Positions 1 to 9,657 are shown, counted from the stretch's first letter. The stretch is DNA of 64,000 nucleotides from an uncultured Eubacteriales bacterium (GCA_934489735.1 CAKSSR010000006.1:1-64000), one strand, 5' to 3'. Numbers and translations: made by a program. The notes: generated by a model from the letters alone, not told the origin.

Positions 1-242
1 TCAGCTTCATTAGTATATCATCCGGCATACCCTTTTGTCAACAGTTTTTTTAAATCTTTTTTAACTTTTACCTTGTATACACTTTTCTCTTTCAATTATC
101 TAAAATTAATGTCCAAATTACATCAAAAGCTTATTAAAATACTTTATCTTTTCAATAGAATTTTCAGCCACTCATCAAACGATTCATAAATCATGGTGAA
201 TGGCTAAAACATTATAATTCTACTTTCTATTCATAGAGTTTG

Positions 243-878
243 TTATTTCCTTACCAATTTATTATATATTTCATTTATAGTTTCCACATATATCGAACGT
301 GATTTCTTATTAACGTCTGCATTTCTATTTTTCTTTTTCAAATAAAGCTCTCTTACTTCATTCCAACGCCTATTTTTTTTAATAAGATCTTCTTTTTTAA
401 GTAAATTATTTTCGCTTTTCGGTTGATCTTCCCAAGAATATGTATTTTGCGTCTTATTGTGATGAATATATTGATACCTTCCGTCTCCACAATCGTAGAC
501 AATGGCAAAATCACAGCTATGAATAATTCTTGAATTTTTAAAATCTTTCACTTTCATTGTAAAAACTCTTGTATTATCCTGACAATGATCATACGGATAA
601 TGCCCTCTAACAAATCCATTAAAGGCCCTCATTAATATAATCTTTATTGCACTAGCAGAATATTCTTCGTCATCATCGTTTACCATTATATTGACATCGA
701 AATCAAATCCAATATTACTTTTAGGATTTCTAGTTATCATATTTCTTTTTGAACTTCCTACAAAATCATAACGAAATGTAAACTTATCTCTGACTTTATC
801 TTGAACTTTGTTAATCATTTCAATCAATTCATTCTTAATTGGTTGGTATTCTTTCTTACTGACATACTCAAAACACAT
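243..878 (-). CDS. Nucleotidyltransferase-fold protein (Pol-beta-like)
   Basis: A 211-residue protein with the core signature of the polymerase-beta nucleotidyltransferase fold: G-S-S at about residues 41-43, the paired acidic motif FDFD (D59, D61) on the next strand, and a probable third metal ligand D123 in CDFAIV. The arrangement resembles the minimal nucleotidyltransferases and CD-NTase-like proteins found in accessory regions of Firmicutes; the substrate cannot be told from sequence. The C-terminal third is Lys/Arg-rich with no recognised domain. No CD-NTase effector gene (phospholipase, CARF or Cap protein) is adjacent. A broken paralogue lies at 1985-2602. The start is ATG at 878 after an AAGGAAG ribosome site. 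Fold confidence is good, function unknown. Confidence 0.7.
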   Translation of the reverse strand: MCFEYVSKKEYQPIKNELIEMINKVQDKVRDKFTFRYDFVGSSKRNMITRNPKSNIGFDFDVNIMVNDDDEEYSASAIKIILMRAFNGFVRGHYPYDHCQDNTRVFTMKVKDFKNSRIIHSCDFAIVYDCGDGRYQYIHHNKTQNTYSWEDQPKSENNLLKKEDLIKKNRRWNEVRELYLKKKNRNADVNKKSRSIYVETINEIYNKLVRK

Positions 879-959
879 TTTGCAACTTCCTTTTCAAAAT
901 TATTAAATCATATATTATAACATTTAGCAAACTCTTCTTCAAAATTGCTAAATCATACC

Positions 960-988
960 ATTATAATTGTAAACAGTTTAAATGTCAA
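960..988 (-). promoter_or_regulatory. Sigma-A promoter of the nucleotidyltransferase gene
   Basis: On the minus strand TTGACA (988-983) and TATAAT (965-960) are separated by exactly 17 bp, a consensus match. It would start transcription about 75 bases before the ATG at 878. A partial duplication of the leader (TTCAAAATT...AAATCATA) lies between promoter and gene. Confidence 0.7.
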
Positions 989-1024
989 GAAAAATTTTTA
1001 TATTAATTTCAGTTTCGTTTTATA

Positions 1025-1404
1025 AACTCAAATACAAGAAATAAGTCAATATCTAGTGCCATGCTTTCAATCTTCCAATGTTTTCTTAGAAATAGCAAGT
1101 AATTTTTTGTAGAAACCTTTGAATTAGAAATATAATAGCTAGTTTCTTCAATTGCTTTGTCTTTATTTTTCACTTTCTTTATACAGATTCTTTTAATTTT
1201 CTTTTAGTTCGAACACAGCCAATTCTTTCTCTATTATCTTTTCACAAGTTTCTTTTTGGCAATGCATTGCATCTACTATTATAGTCTTACCTTTTATTTT
1301 CAAGTATCCCAACATTTCTTGAGATACTGGTATCTCATAGATCTTTTCCCCTCTGATTTGTTTTCTTTCTATTGTATGATACCTTGATTTCCTTCTTATA
1401 CTTT
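1025..1404 (-). pseudogene. ISAs1-family transposase remnant
   Basis: No long frame survives, but minus-strand translation gives two recognisable blocks in order. The first (1404-1200) reads IPVSQEMLGYLKIKGKTIIV then DAMHCQKETCEKIIEK, which matches the ISAs1 core (...LDLKG..VTIDAMGCQKEIAEKI). The second (about 1165-1030) reads TSYYISNSK...LRKHWKIES...ALDIDLF, which matches the C-terminal YYISSL...RxHWxIEN..HWxLDVxF block. The segment between them is missing and the frames differ, so the gene is deleted and frameshifted. Its place between an intact gene and its broken copy suggests past transposition here. I could not identify terminal inverted repeats. Confidence 0.72.
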
Positions 1405-1578
1405 TATGAAACGAACGTAGTAGTTAAAATAAATTAAGGTCGTCCCAATCATATTTCAAATCGGTTCGACCTGCGCTTATTACTATTTTAAATCCATCGT
1501 CAGTTTGTCTTTAATTTATTGACAAAAAATAAATTCATAACTAAAATTCGAGTCAAATGCGTCAAAATTCTTTGCAAA

Positions 1579-1854
1579 TTATTTTTTAAGAATCATCTCA
1601 GGACAAACATCAGCAACCACTGCCGCACATGTAGCTTGAATTCCATTAAACGCTATATAGTTACCAGACATTGCTTCTAATACTCCTAGCGCTCTCATTT
1701 CAATAGTTGCACCTTTTTCACAAGCTCTTTTAACTCCATCATGTACTAGTGCCACTCCGCCTACAGAAACTGCACCCAGGGCTAACGTACCGCATGTTGC
1801 TAAGACTCCGCCTCCTCCACATACTTCACTCAAATTCAAATCTTCTGTTTTCAC
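1579..1854 (-). CDS. Bacteriocin-like secreted peptide with double-glycine leader
   Basis: A small protein starting at GTG 1854, chosen because GAGGAAG sits about 8 bases upstream; the frame also opens further upstream at 1902 but without a ribosome site. The N-terminus reads MKTEDLNLSEVCGG followed by GGVLATCGTLALGAVSVGGVAL. This is a short acidic leader with the conserved L-x-x-V-x-G-G end that C39-peptidase ABC exporters cut, then a Gly/Ala-rich hydrophobic core. About 91 residues, longer than a typical class II bacteriocin, with several Cys. No transporter, immunity or modification gene is in the window. It could be a bacteriocin, RiPP precursor or signalling peptide; the target is unknown. 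Confidence 0.6.
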   Translation of the reverse strand: MKTEDLNLSEVCGGGGVLATCGTLALGAVSVGGVALVHDGVKRACEKGATIEMRALGVLEAMSGNYIAFNGIQATCAAVVADVCPEMILKK

Positions 1855-1887
1855 TTTGATCTTCCTCTCTAGATATATCGCATTTGT

Positions 1888-1893
1888 ATTATA
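1888..1893 (-). promoter_or_regulatory. Extended -10 promoter of the double-glycine peptide gene
   Basis: The minus strand reads TGCTATAAT, a perfect TATAAT with an extended TGn element, about 34 bases before the GTG start. The -35 position (around 1911-1916) is poor, which fits a promoter needing an activator bound at the direct repeats just upstream. Confidence 0.5.
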
Positions 1894-1920
1894 GCATATC
1901 AAACCTAAACTTGCTATCCT

Positions 1921-1962
1921 TTAACATAAATTTAACATAATTTTAACATAACCTTAATATAA
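1921..1962. promoter_or_regulatory. Four direct repeats at 11-bp period (OmpR/PhoB-type operator candidate)
   Basis: TTAACATAA occurs at 1921, 1932 and 1943 and TTAATATAA at 1954, an exact 11-bp spacing, immediately upstream of the weak -35 of the double-glycine peptide gene. Hexamers like TTAACA at one-turn spacing are how PhoP/PhoB-family response regulators bind. The regulator itself is not in the window. Confidence 0.5.
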
Positions 1963-1984
1963 TTCACTTTATTACAAAAATTTA

Positions 1985-2602
1985 TTATTTTCTTATTAAT
2001 TTATTATATATTTCATTTATAGTCTCTACATATATTGAATGGGATTTCTTATTAACATCTGCATTTCTATTTTTCTTTTTCAAACAAATCCCTCTTACTG
2101 CATTCCAACATCTATTATTTTTTTGATAAAGTTTTCTTTTTGGGAAAATTATTCTTATTTCTCCATTGATATTCCTCAAAATATGTATCCTGCGTCTTAT
2201 TGCAACAAACATATTGACATTTCCCTCTCCACAATCGTAAACAATGGCAAAGTCACAGCTATGAATTGATTCTTGAACTCTTAATGTCTTTCACTTTTTA
2301 TCCTCATAATAATCATATCGACAATACTTTCTAGCAAATTCATTAAAGGCTCTTATTAAAATATGCTTTATTTTACCAGCATCATATTCTTCATCATCAT
2401 CGTTTACCATTATATTGGTATCGAAATCAAATCCAATATTACATCCAGGATCTCTAGTTATCATATTTCTTTTTGAACTTCCTACAAAATCATAACGAAA
2501 TGTAAACTCATCTCTGCCATTATCTTGAACCTTGTTAATTATTTCAATCAATTTATTCTTAATTGCTTAAAATTCTTTCTTGCTGGCATACTCAAAGCAC
2601 AT
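1985..2602 (-). pseudogene. Broken paralogue of the nucleotidyltransferase gene
   Basis: The minus strand encodes a degraded copy of the 243-878 gene. It starts MCFEYASKKEF (ATG at 2602) and meets an in-frame TAA where the intact copy has Gln12/Pro13-region codons. It continues through the shared core FVGSSKRNMITR and FDFDTNIMV, then shifts frame around 2215-2290 before the shared C-terminus KKKNRNADVNKKS...YNKLIRK. Catalytic motifs remain readable, so inactivation is recent. The upstream leader is also shared, so promoter and gene were duplicated together. Confidence 0.85.
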
Positions 2603-2733
2603 TTTGCAACTTTCTCTTCAAAATTATTAAATCATAATCATAAAAAAATCAATCTAAGCTCAAAATCTTGTTATCAAAACCTACTTATTAATCATCAACA
2701 AATTTGTGTAATAATATTTTATATCACAGTTAG

Positions 2734-2763
2734 TTGACCATGTGCATATATATGTGTTAAAAT
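2734..2763 (+). promoter_or_regulatory. Candidate promoter for the 2814-8779 gene pair
   Basis: TTGACC (2734-2739) and TAAAAT (2758-2763) with an 18-bp spacer lie about 50 bases before the start at 2814, which has a strong AAAGGAGG ribosome site. Confidence 0.5.
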
Positions 2764-2813
2764 ATCGATATCAAGTTGTTATAAGTGATGAATTTTAAAA
2801 GGAGGATGACGAC

Positions 2814-4241
2814 ATGAGTTTAACGTTAGATAGAAGTTATATACAACAAGTTTATCAAGGACAAGGGATGCCTATATTTGGTGAAGGAGGTCTGTTTGAA
2901 AAAGAAGATAACAATCAATACATATTATCAATTGATGACGATATAGAAATATTTGATAAAGATGTATTTGGAGAGGATTTTAATTTGGATACGGCTATGG
3001 ACAAAGCAAATATATTAAACTTTAGAAAAGTCAGCTCGATATCAGACGAAGCCTTCGAAAGTTTAATTTCAAATAATGCTAATCTAGAATTTTACTTTGA
3101 GGCAGAGAATATACGTATAAAAAAAGACGCCTTCGGTAAGAATTTTGAAAAGCTAAAAAGGATATATAGTAATGGTAAAGAAGTAAATTTGCTATTACAT
3201 GCAGGATGTTTTAGCCTAGATGTGATAAACAGTTTAGAAAAAATAGAGGAAATGAATGTTTTTCTATATGGAACTTGGGAAGTTGAAACAATATTGAAGA
3301 TAGTCGATAGAGTAGATAAAGGGAAAGTCTACAATGCAAAAGGCAAGAATGACTTTTCAATAGAAGGAGATAAAGAAAGAAGTTTATCTGATGATAGAGC
3401 AAGTAAAATGAGCAAAGAATTGATAGAATTAGTTGCTGATACAAGATTTGTAGTTGCTAGAGAGGCGGCTAAAGTAGCAGCTAAAAAGATTAAAGAAAAA
3501 GAGAATATAGAGAAAGGAATTCAGCCGGAAGAGACAAAATTTATTTCCTGGGATAAACTTGATCATGTTGGCCGTGAAAGTATGATCAATTTTGTTATTG
3601 ATCAGATGGCAGAACATAAATTTACAATAAAAGCAGAAGTAAATATTGATAAATTAAAGAAAAATGAAAGTGGTAAGTTGATATTAAACGATGGCAAACT
3701 AGTATTGAATGAAGATTGTTTTGAAAAAATTAAACTAGTTGGTGTAAAGGGATTAACCGATATTTTAAAACTTTTATCAACAGAAGAGATTGGGATTAAA
3801 TATAATATCAAATTGCTAAAAGATGATAAAAATAATAGAGACAAAGTAAAAGAAGCTGTAAAGAAATATATTGCAAAGAACTGGGAGATAGTTATAGCCA
3901 AAGAAGGATTGCAACACATGATATCATTGGACAACAAAAAGTTAGAAGAATTGACTGAAGGCAATGAAGATTTATTAGAATTAATGAGAAAAGAAAATAA
4001 TATTGAGAACAAGGTAGTTGTAGAGAATATAGAGGAAGCAAAGCAATACTTTGCTAATTTACAAGCTGCAGCAGAACAAGTTGGTCCTGGTGGTGCATTA
4101 TTGTTAAAACCTGATCAATATACAGAATTAGTTAAAAGTATTAAGATAATGGGAAACGAGTACAAGAATAAAGACAAGAAAATAGCAATTGCATGTAAGA
4201 AATTTTTAAATGAACTTGAAAGTTATAAAAAAGGAGAGTGA
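2814..4241 (+). CDS. Unrecognised 475-residue protein, weak leucine-rich-repeat character
   Basis: I do not recognise this gene. There is no signal peptide or membrane segment. Residues about 35-150 have the rhythm of BspA-like leucine-rich repeats (IEIFDKDVFG, ISDEAFESL, IRIKKDAFGKNF: a short strand, then D/E-A-F, then a loop), though degenerate. The rest is charged and probably helical, with Lys/Glu-rich stretches around 215-245. The stop codon overlaps the ribosome site of the next gene, which has clear LRR_5 repeats, so the two are translationally coupled and probably form one functional unit. Cytosolic by appearance, unless exported by a route lacking a classical signal. Confidence 0.6.
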   Translation: MSLTLDRSYIQQVYQGQGMPIFGEGGLFEKEDNNQYILSIDDDIEIFDKDVFGEDFNLDTAMDKANILNFRKVSSISDEAFESLISNNANLEFYFEAENIRIKKDAFGKNFEKLKRIYSNGKEVNLLLHAGCFSLDVINSLEKIEEMNVFLYGTWEVETILKIVDRVDKGKVYNAKGKNDFSIEGDKERSLSDDRASKMSKELIELVADTRFVVAREAAKVAAKKIKEKENIEKGIQPEETKFISWDKLDHVGRESMINFVIDQMAEHKFTIKAEVNIDKLKKNESGKLILNDGKLVLNEDCFEKIKLVGVKGLTDILKLLSTEEIGIKYNIKLLKDDKNNRDKVKEAVKKYIAKNWEIVIAKEGLQHMISLDNKKLEELTEGNEDLLELMRKENNIENKVVVENIEEAKQYFANLQAAAEQVGPGGALLLKPDQYTELVKSIKIMGNEYKNKDKKIAIACKKFLNELESYKKGE

Positions 4242-4246
4242 TCAAT

Positions 4247-7200
4247 ATGAATAATAACGGATATGGAATAGGGACCGGAATGAACGGGAACCCTATGTCT
4301 GGGAATGGAATGCAAGGAAACTATGCGCAAGTAAATGGAATGCAAGGAAACGGAACAGGAAATAAGATTTTAATGCCTGCACAGCCCTTTATAAATTTTG
4401 GACAGTCATGTCAAAGTAATCCAAACTTTGGAGGAATGCCTCCAGCACAGAGTAATATGGTTAGCAGTATTGTTCAAGTACAATCACAAAACCTACCAGA
4501 AGGTTATGCCAGTCAACATCAACCACAAGGGCAACAGCAAGCAAATAACTTATATCAGGCAGGCCAAGGACAGCAAGGAAATTATAATCCTCAACAACAG
4601 ATACAAAACCAACAAGCAGGTTATGCCAATCAATATCAACCACAAGGGCAACAGCAAGCAAATAACTTATATCAAACAAACCAAGGGCAGCAAGTAAATT
4701 ATAATCCTCAACAACCGTTTCAGGGTCAAATAAATCAACAAGCTAGATATTATAAAATTCAAACTTCCATAAGCAATTGTCCAAATATTTGTATAGATTT
4801 AGGAGATGGCCGTTACATTATAGTTGCAGATTTGAGCGAAATTTGTAAAAATATAAGTAAATTAATAGATGACTATAACCAATCATCAAATTGCGAATGT
4901 TATAAGACAGTAATATTCTTAATTGAAGAATTAATACGTTTAATTAATAAAGCCTGTAAAGTATGTAATTATCCTATAACTGAATTCATAGATGAAATGG
5001 AACAAACCAAATCAACAATATCTATCAGTAATTTTTTGGAGATGGAAATATCTATTAAATTTTATGACAGTTACGTCTTTTATGACAGTTACGTCAAAAC
5101 AATAAATGATAAGGATAGCGAAATAGTTAAAGAAAGTATTATGGAAAAAACTATGTCCTTATCACCAGGAAAAACAAATTTATTACATGGATGCTATTAT
5201 ATTTGTACTCCTGAAGCATTCAAAGAAAATGATATCAAATGTCTTAGATTAGCAGCTATTCCGACAGCCCCTACTGAGATCCCAAAATATATTATCTACA
5301 AAGCACTTAACGATATTTATACTACAAGAAATGAAATCCAAGAAATTGTAAGCGCTTATAACTCAAGTGCATATAAAACATTAGATGAATCAACGCATGA
5401 TGTAGTATCAAAATCAATTCGAGATAAAATTATTAAGTTATCAGAATATCCTATAGAGAATATAAATAATGTGGTAGGTGGAATGTATTTTAAAGAATTT
5501 CCTAAATTAAATTTCGTAACAAGATTGTTTATTTCTAGACTCACAGACGATATGATCAATAAAATAAATGACTTCTTACTTTGTATAGAAGGTCAACCAA
5601 ATACTGCGCAGTACGGGATTTTCTTTGAAAGGTTATTTAGCTTGTTTAATAATACCCCAATGCAATCTAACGATGGTCAAATAGATACAATGGAAATTCT
5701 TGAATATCAATTTAATGCTGCCTTAGGAATTGATCCCAAGGTACAAGCACGTAGAAAAACATTGAATAACCAACTTTATTTTGCTTTTACACCTGACGCA
5801 TTTGCAGAGACTGACTATACAAAGCTCAGATTATTAAATTATTCTGGAGAGTATCCTGCTTATATTGTTTATAGAAGGCTTGACTCTGCTTATACTGTCA
5901 GAAAAGAATTTAGAGAAATTGACAAGATTATAAAATCAAGCGATAGCTTTAAGACTTTAAATAATATAACTGATCCTGAACAACGTGAAAAAATATATAG
6001 AAAAATATTTACATTACTACAATTTGAGCCTAGGGATTTAGCAGGATTGACTTCAGGACCATTTTTCACTAAACAATTTCCTGGATTGAATTATGTAACA
6101 AATCTAATGATTGCAAAACTTGATGATAACATGATGGAACAATTAAGTAACTTTCTTTCTAGAATTCATAACCTTAAAGGAGATAATTATAATATATTTG
6201 AAGAGTATTTTCATAGACTATTTCAACTATTTCAAGGGATGCCAATGACAATTGGGGGTATACCAGATACAATTGGAAATATTGAACAAGGATTTAATAG
6301 TAAATTAAATGAAGTGTCTGGCTATGTTGTAAACGGTCAAAGAGCTTTATTACAAAGAGGGGTTCGTTTTGCTTTTACCCCTAAAGCAAGAGCAAATATA
6401 AACCCTGGGAACACTCAGTTTTTTAGATTGCTAAATGTTCCAATGAGTGATAATGTTCCTACATTTATAGTCTACTGCGCACTTAATAGCCTTGATGATA
6501 CTAGAAATGAAATTATAGCAATTAGGAATATTGTCAAAAAAAATGAATACGGTTATGCTAACCCTCAGCAAACTACTATGATACATACGATACTACATAA
6601 CCTATTAGGACTTGTTTACGAAGACTTAAATTCAGTTCTTAGTCAAAAATGTTTTGCCAAAGAATTTCCTGAGTTAGATGTCACTAACAAAAGGATTTCC
6701 GAACTTAGCGAAGAACAAATTGAAGACTTAAAATTATTTACTCAATTTTTAAACGGAATACAAGATCCAATCAGATTCGAAGATTATTTCAAAAGATTGT
6801 TTGAATTGTTCTCTGGCAATGCAAGAATAATAAAGGGTAAGAAGGATACAGTAGCAAAAATCAATAATGAGTTTCTTAAAGCCTACCTAGGTTTACAAAA
6901 ACCGCAATCTCCAGCAGCGGCACAACAACAAGCTGTAAATCAAGGGCAACAACCAGCAAACGCTGCCGGAGCCCAACAGCCAATGACATATTATTATACA
7001 ATGCCAGATACAGATTTTTCAAAAAGCACATTAGATATAGACGTCTACGGAAAACATTTAATATGCCAAGACCCCAGCACCCTTAATACACAGGTAGATT
7101 CCCACGACAAAGCAATAGAAAATCTAGGGACAGCAATTGAATTGATTTTGAAAATAAAATCAGTAGCAGGAACATATCAAAATGAAACTTATTTCAAATG

Positions 7201-8779
7201 TAAAGCTTTAAGTGAAAAGCCAAGAACTAATTACGTAGCAACCTTCGACGAATTTTGCGCAGGAAACTTAAACATACTAGGTTTCAATATTCCAATAAAT
7301 CAAATATCCGATAACAATAAATCTGATATTTTTAATCAATTCACAACACAACTAGGAATACCAGCAAATGATTCCTTCAGATACTATGCTGAACCCAATA
7401 TAGATCAATACAACTTTAGGATATTAAAAATCATCAAAAACGATGCATCACAGGCAGAAATACTCTTGCTTTATAAACCTTTAGGACATCTAATAACCCT
7501 TGAGGAAATTGGAATGGGATTGAAAAACATAGACAAACTAGTACAAGAAATCCAACAAAAGCCATTAGATTCCTTCTCTATAGCAAATAAAATGAATAAC
7601 AACGATAAGTATTGGACAATAAAAACATATTATTCTAACATAAATAATTACGACCAATTTTTAGATGCGATTGCATACAATATAGGTACATATAGAATAT
7701 CTAATAGTGATCTTTTAAAATTAGCAAATAAATCTATTAGGGGACTTAGACAGTTAGACTTTTTGTCTAAAGCAAATAGGAATCCTATACTAAAACGAAA
7801 ATATGTTAATTATCGTAATATAAATAATATATTACTGGGGATGAACGCAGTACCTGAAGTAGATGAATTTGAACAAATCCGTGAAGAAGGTAATACCTTA
7901 AAACCATCAAATACTGTGATTTTATCTACACGCATCTGTGGTGGCAACAGCGTAATTGCCCCAAAAGCTTTTAGCGAGAATCATCGTATAGAATATGTTA
8001 TATTAAAAGATATGACAGAAATAGGAGAAGCTGCATTTAGTTTTTGTGAAAGTATAATTAGTATAAATGGCCCATCGATAAAGGTCATCGGTAAAGAGGC
8101 ATTTAGAAATTGTAACTTCCCAATAATAGATAAAAATGATCTACCTGTAGTCGAACTCATTGGAGAAAGTAGTTTTTCGTACTGTGATGGATTGAAAGAA
8201 GTGAATCTTCCAAGCGTCAAGGTTATTGGGCCCTCTGCTTTTTATAGATCAGGTATTGTAATTGCAAGATTCCAAAGTGTAGAGACAATATGTGAAGATG
8301 CATTTTCTGATTGTTCTAATCTACGAAAAATATACATTCCAAGCATAAGAGATATAAGAAATGGAAAAGACGAATCAATTTTTAACTCATGCGGATCATT
8401 AGCTGAAATCAACACAAGCAATTTAGACCAATGTAAATTAATTTATCGTGATTTAATGAAGGGATGTGAAATTGGGAAAATTCAACAAGGGATAAAATTA
8501 AAACAAAAATATGAGCTAATATATAAGTTATATAAAAAAACAGAAAGAGGACACCAGCTAACAAGAGATGAAGAGGAAATAGTTAGAGGGGCTCAAGGCG
8601 AGCAGAGAGCAGTCAATAGCGCAGGTGAATTATCATTAAACGGGTTAGCAGACCACTTTTTATCCGAAACCAACAAAATGATTGATGGTAAGTCTCAGGC
8701 ATTAGCACAATTACTTAGCGGGAAGCTTAAAATAATCCATAATGGGAAAACAACTACACTTGAGGAATTAAACTCCTAA
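4247..8779 (+). CDS. Large modular protein: Gln/Asn-rich N-terminus, three homologous modules, BspA-like LRR
   Basis: About 1510 residues. The start is ATG 4247 (AAGGAG 10 bases upstream) rather than the GTG at 4238, which sits on the ribosome site. Order: Gly/Asn/Gln-rich low complexity (1 to about 165) with a 39-residue tandem repeat; three modules of about 195 residues (about 310-500, 505-700, 705-905), each opening with a line like YFAFTPDAFAETDYTKLRLL and followed by P-x-x-IVY-x-xL and TRxEIxEI; a second Gln/Ala-rich linker (about 885-915); a unique region; then LRR_5 repeats (about 1225-1400) such as VIGKEAFRNC, LIGESSFSYC and TICEDAFSDC. BspA-like repeats are typical of host- or surface-interacting proteins, but no signal peptide or anchor is visible. 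Function unknown. Confidence 0.65.
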   Translation: MNNNGYGIGTGMNGNPMSGNGMQGNYAQVNGMQGNGTGNKILMPAQPFINFGQSCQSNPNFGGMPPAQSNMVSSIVQVQSQNLPEGYASQHQPQGQQQANNLYQAGQGQQGNYNPQQQIQNQQAGYANQYQPQGQQQANNLYQTNQGQQVNYNPQQPFQGQINQQARYYKIQTSISNCPNICIDLGDGRYIIVADLSEICKNISKLIDDYNQSSNCECYKTVIFLIEELIRLINKACKVCNYPITEFIDEMEQTKSTISISNFLEMEISIKFYDSYVFYDSYVKTINDKDSEIVKESIMEKTMSLSPGKTNLLHGCYYICTPEAFKENDIKCLRLAAIPTAPTEIPKYIIYKALNDIYTTRNEIQEIVSAYNSSAYKTLDESTHDVVSKSIRDKIIKLSEYPIENINNVVGGMYFKEFPKLNFVTRLFISRLTDDMINKINDFLLCIEGQPNTAQYGIFFERLFSLFNNTPMQSNDGQIDTMEILEYQFNAALGIDPKVQARRKTLNNQLYFAFTPDAFAETDYTKLRLLNYSGEYPAYIVYRRLDSAYTVRKEFREIDKIIKSSDSFKTLNNITDPEQREKIYRKIFTLLQFEPRDLAGLTSGPFFTKQFPGLNYVTNLMIAKLDDNMMEQLSNFLSRIHNLKGDNYNIFEEYFHRLFQLFQGMPMTIGGIPDTIGNIEQGFNSKLNEVSGYVVNGQRALLQRGVRFAFTPKARANINPGNTQFFRLLNVPMSDNVPTFIVYCALNSLDDTRNEIIAIRNIVKKNEYGYANPQQTTMIHTILHNLLGLVYEDLNSVLSQKCFAKEFPELDVTNKRISELSEEQIEDLKLFTQFLNGIQDPIRFEDYFKRLFELFSGNARIIKGKKDTVAKINNEFLKAYLGLQKPQSPAAAQQQAVNQGQQPANAAGAQQPMTYYYTMPDTDFSKSTLDIDVYGKHLICQDPSTLNTQVDSHDKAIENLGTAIELILKIKSVAGTYQNETYFKCKALSEKPRTNYVATFDEFCAGNLNILGFNIPINQISDNNKSDIFNQFTTQLGIPANDSFRYYAEPNIDQYNFRILKIIKNDASQAEILLLYKPLGHLITLEEIGMGLKNIDKLVQEIQQKPLDSFSIANKMNNNDKYWTIKTYYSNINNYDQFLDAIAYNIGTYRISNSDLLKLANKSIRGLRQLDFLSKANRNPILKRKYVNYRNINNILLGMNAVPEVDEFEQIREEGNTLKPSNTVILSTRICGGNSVIAPKAFSENHRIEYVILKDMTEIGEAAFSFCESIISINGPSIKVIGKEAFRNCNFPIIDKNDLPVVELIGESSFSYCDGLKEVNLPSVKVIGPSAFYRSGIVIARFQSVETICEDAFSDCSNLRKIYIPSIRDIRNGKDESIFNSCGSLAEINTSNLDQCKLIYRDLMKGCEIGKIQQGIKLKQKYELIYKLYKKTERGHQLTRDEEEIVRGAQGEQRAVNSAGELSLNGLADHFLSETNKMIDGKSQALAQLLSGKLKIIHNGKTTTLEELNS
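4502..4735 (+). repeat. 117-bp in-frame tandem repeat (two units)
   Basis: Two adjacent units beginning GGTTATGCC at 4502 and 4619 encode QPQGQQQANNLYQ...GQQ.NYNPQQ twice, with few differences. The 39-codon period keeps the frame, so copy number can change without breaking the protein. Confidence 0.85.
5060..5095 (+). repeat. Perfect 18-bp tandem duplication inside the modular gene
   Basis: TTTTATGACAGTTACGTC occurs twice in a row, giving FYDSYV FYDSYV in the protein. This is a recent replication-slippage event that adds six residues in frame. Confidence 0.9.
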
Positions 8780-8936
8780 TAATTTTTATAATATATCAAC
8801 TAAACCAATGAAATAGAAAAACAGTAATGTGGTTGAAAAAAAACAAATATTAGATTATAATAATCATTGTGCTATTTGAGGCAAGGTTAGATTTGCCAAC
8901 AGGTCACAAAAATATTTTACAGGAGGTTTGCTTAGT

Positions 8937-9470
8937 ATGAATATAACTATTTTAGGAAGAAAAGTTTCACTTAGAGATGATTTCAAAGAAAGGGTTCATA
9001 AGAAATTAGCTAAATTTGATAGAGTATTTGGAGATTCAGCTGATGCGCATGTTACTGTTACGGTAGAGAAAAACAGACAGACTGTTGAAATTACGATTAC
9101 AAAAGACGGAAAATTTTACAGATCTGAAAGCACTAAGACAAATATGGATGAAGCTCTTGACGATGTTATCAACAGCTTAGGTAGGCAGTTAAGAAAATAC
9201 AAGACAAAGTTATCTAAAGCTTTAAAAGCTCCTTCAATCGGAGAGTATTTAATAGAAATAGGTGAAGAAACCGAAGAAGAGCAAGACTTTAAGGTAATAA
9301 GAAACAAGAAATTCATAGTAACTCCTTTGACTGTAGATGATGCCATCCTTCAAATGAATCTTATAGGCCATCAATTTTATATGTTTAGGAACATAGACAC
9401 AGACAAAATCAATGTGGTTTACAAAAGGAACGACGGGAACTATGGCTTAATTGAGCCTGAAGATGATTAA
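8937..9470 (+). CDS. hpf: Ribosome hibernation promoting factor, long form
   Basis: The protein starts MNITILGRKVSLRDDFKERV at ATG 8937, with AGGAGG 10 bases upstream. The N-terminal domain (about 1-100) is the YfiA/HPF fold with basic residues that line the ribosomal decoding region. After a short acidic linker, the C-terminal domain (about 120-176; VIRNKKFIVTPLTVDDAILQ, GHQFYMFRN) is the dimerisation domain of long HPF, which joins two 70S ribosomes into 100S dimers in stationary phase. About 177 residues is the normal long-form length. Single-gene unit with its own terminator. Confidence 0.95.
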   Translation: MNITILGRKVSLRDDFKERVHKKLAKFDRVFGDSADAHVTVTVEKNRQTVEITITKDGKFYRSESTKTNMDEALDDVINSLGRQLRKYKTKLSKALKAPSIGEYLIEIGEETEEEQDFKVIRNKKFIVTPLTVDDAILQMNLIGHQFYMFRNIDTDKINVVYKRNDGNYGLIEPEDD

Positions 9471-9492
9471 ATAATAGCACGAGACAAGATTT

Positions 9493-9527
9493 GGCGATCG
9501 GTTTATAACTGGTCGCCTTAATTTTTT
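9493..9527 (+). terminator. Rho-independent terminator after hpf
   Basis: GGCGATC and GGTCGCC pair (one G-T wobble) around a 10-11 base loop, followed by TTAATTTTTT. Confidence 0.8.
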
Positions 9528-9657
9528 AATATTATGCAAAACTATGTAAAGATAATGACAATTGATTATTTTGATATATTAATTTCTTGTAAAATAAGAT
9601 CATTTAGTGTATAATCATGTAAAAACAATATAAATATATTGGTATTGAAAGGATTGG

